Part shown: one piece after another, positions 63,104 to 64,000 of the stretch
Layout of the letters: every line of letters begins with the position of its first letter
Position numbering within the stretch: position 1 is the first letter of the stretch
Assembly (NCBI GenBank): GCA_965230485.1
Contig: CBDDLA010000001.1
Span: forward strand, 496,001 to 560,000
Source: Putridiphycobacter sp965230485
Lineage (GTDB): Bacteria; Bacteroidota; Bacteroidia; Flavobacteriales_D; Crocinitomicaceae
Length of the DNA stretch: 64,000 nt
Direction of reading: 5' to 3'
Position numbers and translations under genes: made by a program
Notes under the pieces: model-generated
Told to the model about the DNA's origin: nothing
What the model saw: only the letters and a program-made list of their open reading frames with translations
Database searches by the model: none

Positions 63104-63907
63104 ATGAAATTCTTATTGTTTTTAATTATTCTACTTTCTGCAATCCGTTTGAATGCTGAAAATCTAATGCTAACAGGCCAAATAGGCACCTTAGATGTCG
63201 AATTATTCATCACCGATAATGAATGGATTACGGGAGAAATTAAAGGGAAGTACCGTTACCTTACGAAAAATAAATTTCTTAAACTCTCAGGCCAGATCCA
63301 GGGCAATTGTTTCTATATAATAGAATCTAACGAAGGGCAGACAACAGGAGAATTCTACCTGACAAAAAGTGGAGATTCCTTAACAGGTAAATGGCTATCT
63401 ACTACAAACTACCTTGATGTCAGACTAGTCATTGTAAAAGGAGACAAAAGCTTACTAAAAATGAAAGAACTAAAAGATTTTAGGTCAGAAGTTAGTGATA
63501 AATGCAATGGGACATATCAAAACGAAACCTATTTCTTAAACGACATGTATTTAAGTGACGATAATCTTGAAATGGAAATCGCTTTTAACGGTGGGAAAGC
63601 AGTTATTGAACAAATTTCGAAAGACTCTATTCGCTTTTTTGTTCAGGTGGTTTGCGGACCAACTTATCACATTGGTGTGGCAACAGGAATTGCAGTTAAA
63701 AATCAGGATAATAGTCATTACAAGTGTATTATAAATGATTTTAACGACCAGACGCCCTGTATCATAATACTTTCGCTAGGAGACAAAGAAGTTCGACTTG
63801 ACGCCAATGAGGGTTTTGCCTGCGGATTTGGTGTTAGGGCTTACCTAAGTCATACTTTTTTAAAAGTAACAGATGACTTAGAGTATGATGAAGAAGAAGG
63901 CTTCTAA
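63104..63907 (+). CDS. Hypothetical secreted protein
   Basis: 267 residues with a signal peptide about 1-18 (FLLFLIILLSAIRLNA). The body starts with a beta-rich unit of the type TGQIGTLDVELFITDNEWIT, GEFYLTKSGDSLTGKW, a pattern seen in uncharacterised Bacteroidota exported proteins that carry repeated 'G-x-I/L-x-G-x-W' strands. Four cysteines in the mature part (DKCNGTY, QVVCGPTYH, KCIINDF, FACGFGV and others) may pair. The acidic tail (DDLEYDEEEGF) overlaps the start of the next gene. Confidence 0.7.
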   Translation: MKFLLFLIILLSAIRLNAENLMLTGQIGTLDVELFITDNEWITGEIKGKYRYLTKNKFLKLSGQIQGNCFYIIESNEGQTTGEFYLTKSGDSLTGKWLSTTNYLDVRLVIVKGDKSLLKMKELKDFRSEVSDKCNGTYQNETYFLNDMYLSDDNLEMEIAFNGGKAVIEQISKDSIRFFVQVVCGPTYHIGVATGIAVKNQDNSHYKCIINDFNDQTPCIIILSLGDKEVRLDANEGFACGFGVRAYLSHTFLKVTDDLEYDEEEGF

Positions 63908-64000
63908 AGTGAAGAGAATTAGAATAATTTTATTGTTTTTTTCATTACCAATTGCTTCTATTTGCCAGATGAAGAACGATAGTTTGTTCTATAAACCTAA
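63885..64000 (+). CDS. Start of a secreted-protein gene, cut by window end
   Basis: A second frame opens with two Met codons at 63885 and 63888, overlapping the preceding gene by 23 bases, and stays open to the edge (38 codons). It begins KKKASKVKR and runs into a hydrophobic stretch IRIILLFFSLPIASICQ, a convincing signal peptide, then MKNDSLFYKP. The overlap suggests translational coupling with the upstream gene. Too little is left to name it. Confidence 0.6.
   Translation, partial: MMKKKASKVKRIRIILLFFSLPIASICQMKNDSLFYKP

Overview
The window comes from an AT-rich member of the Bacteroidota, most likely Flavobacteriales. The evidence is the set of type IX secretion (T9SS) C-terminal domains of both type A and type B, a PorP/SprF-like protein, TAnnTTTG promoter boxes, frequent GTG/TTG starts, and lipoproteins with short lipoboxes. 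No rRNA, tRNA, CRISPR array, insertion sequence or prophage was seen. No gap between genes exceeds about 230 bases, so it reads as dense chromosomal DNA.

Layout. 1-9165: the valS 5' part, then mostly single genes (WG-repeat protein, TrmH-type methyltransferase, SGNH esterase, MsrB-MsrA lipoprotein, small VOC and DUF1348 proteins). 9325-17880 (minus): pheT, then small accessory genes. These include an AAC(6')-like acetyltransferase, a small gene broken by a one-base shift in a G/A homopolymer, a T9SS-exported alpha/beta hydrolase and a TPR-adenylate cyclase. 18080-25372: a minus-strand operon (amidase, MCE protein, membrane Fe-S protein, HAD protein, CCG-type Fe-S protein) divergent from an LptD-like outer-membrane protein. 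25359-31687 (minus): a tight run hisS-hutH-membrane protein-lipoprotein-hutF-pqiA-like. 31811-33377: a membrane protein and an esterase.

33384-48884 is the standout region: five consecutive minus-strand genes of about 1,011-1,015 codons, each encoding a secreted PKD-repeat protein with a T9SS type B C-terminus. Their N-terminal heads differ strongly. In four of the five, the PKD stalk and C-terminus are nearly identical in DNA, and which copies match changes from segment to segment. That is the mark of recurrent gene conversion or unequal recombination, and it makes the array a candidate surface-variation system.

48990-64000: a TlpA-like thioredoxin, a DEDDh exonuclease-GIY-YIG nuclease fusion, a voltage-gated-type K+ channel, pckA with a clear terminator, lipoproteins, an LTA-synthase-like enzyme directly followed by a lipid kinase, a PorP/SprF-like protein, lgt, and a serC-serA-rpe run ending at a terminator. 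Two secreted-protein genes, the second cut by the window end, close the window.

Functional themes are the envelope (LptD, MCE, amidase, Lgt, PqiA-like, LTA-synthase-like, lipid kinase), T9SS-exported surface proteins, histidine and serine metabolism, and aminoacyl-tRNA synthetases. All functions are read from motifs; no database search was possible.
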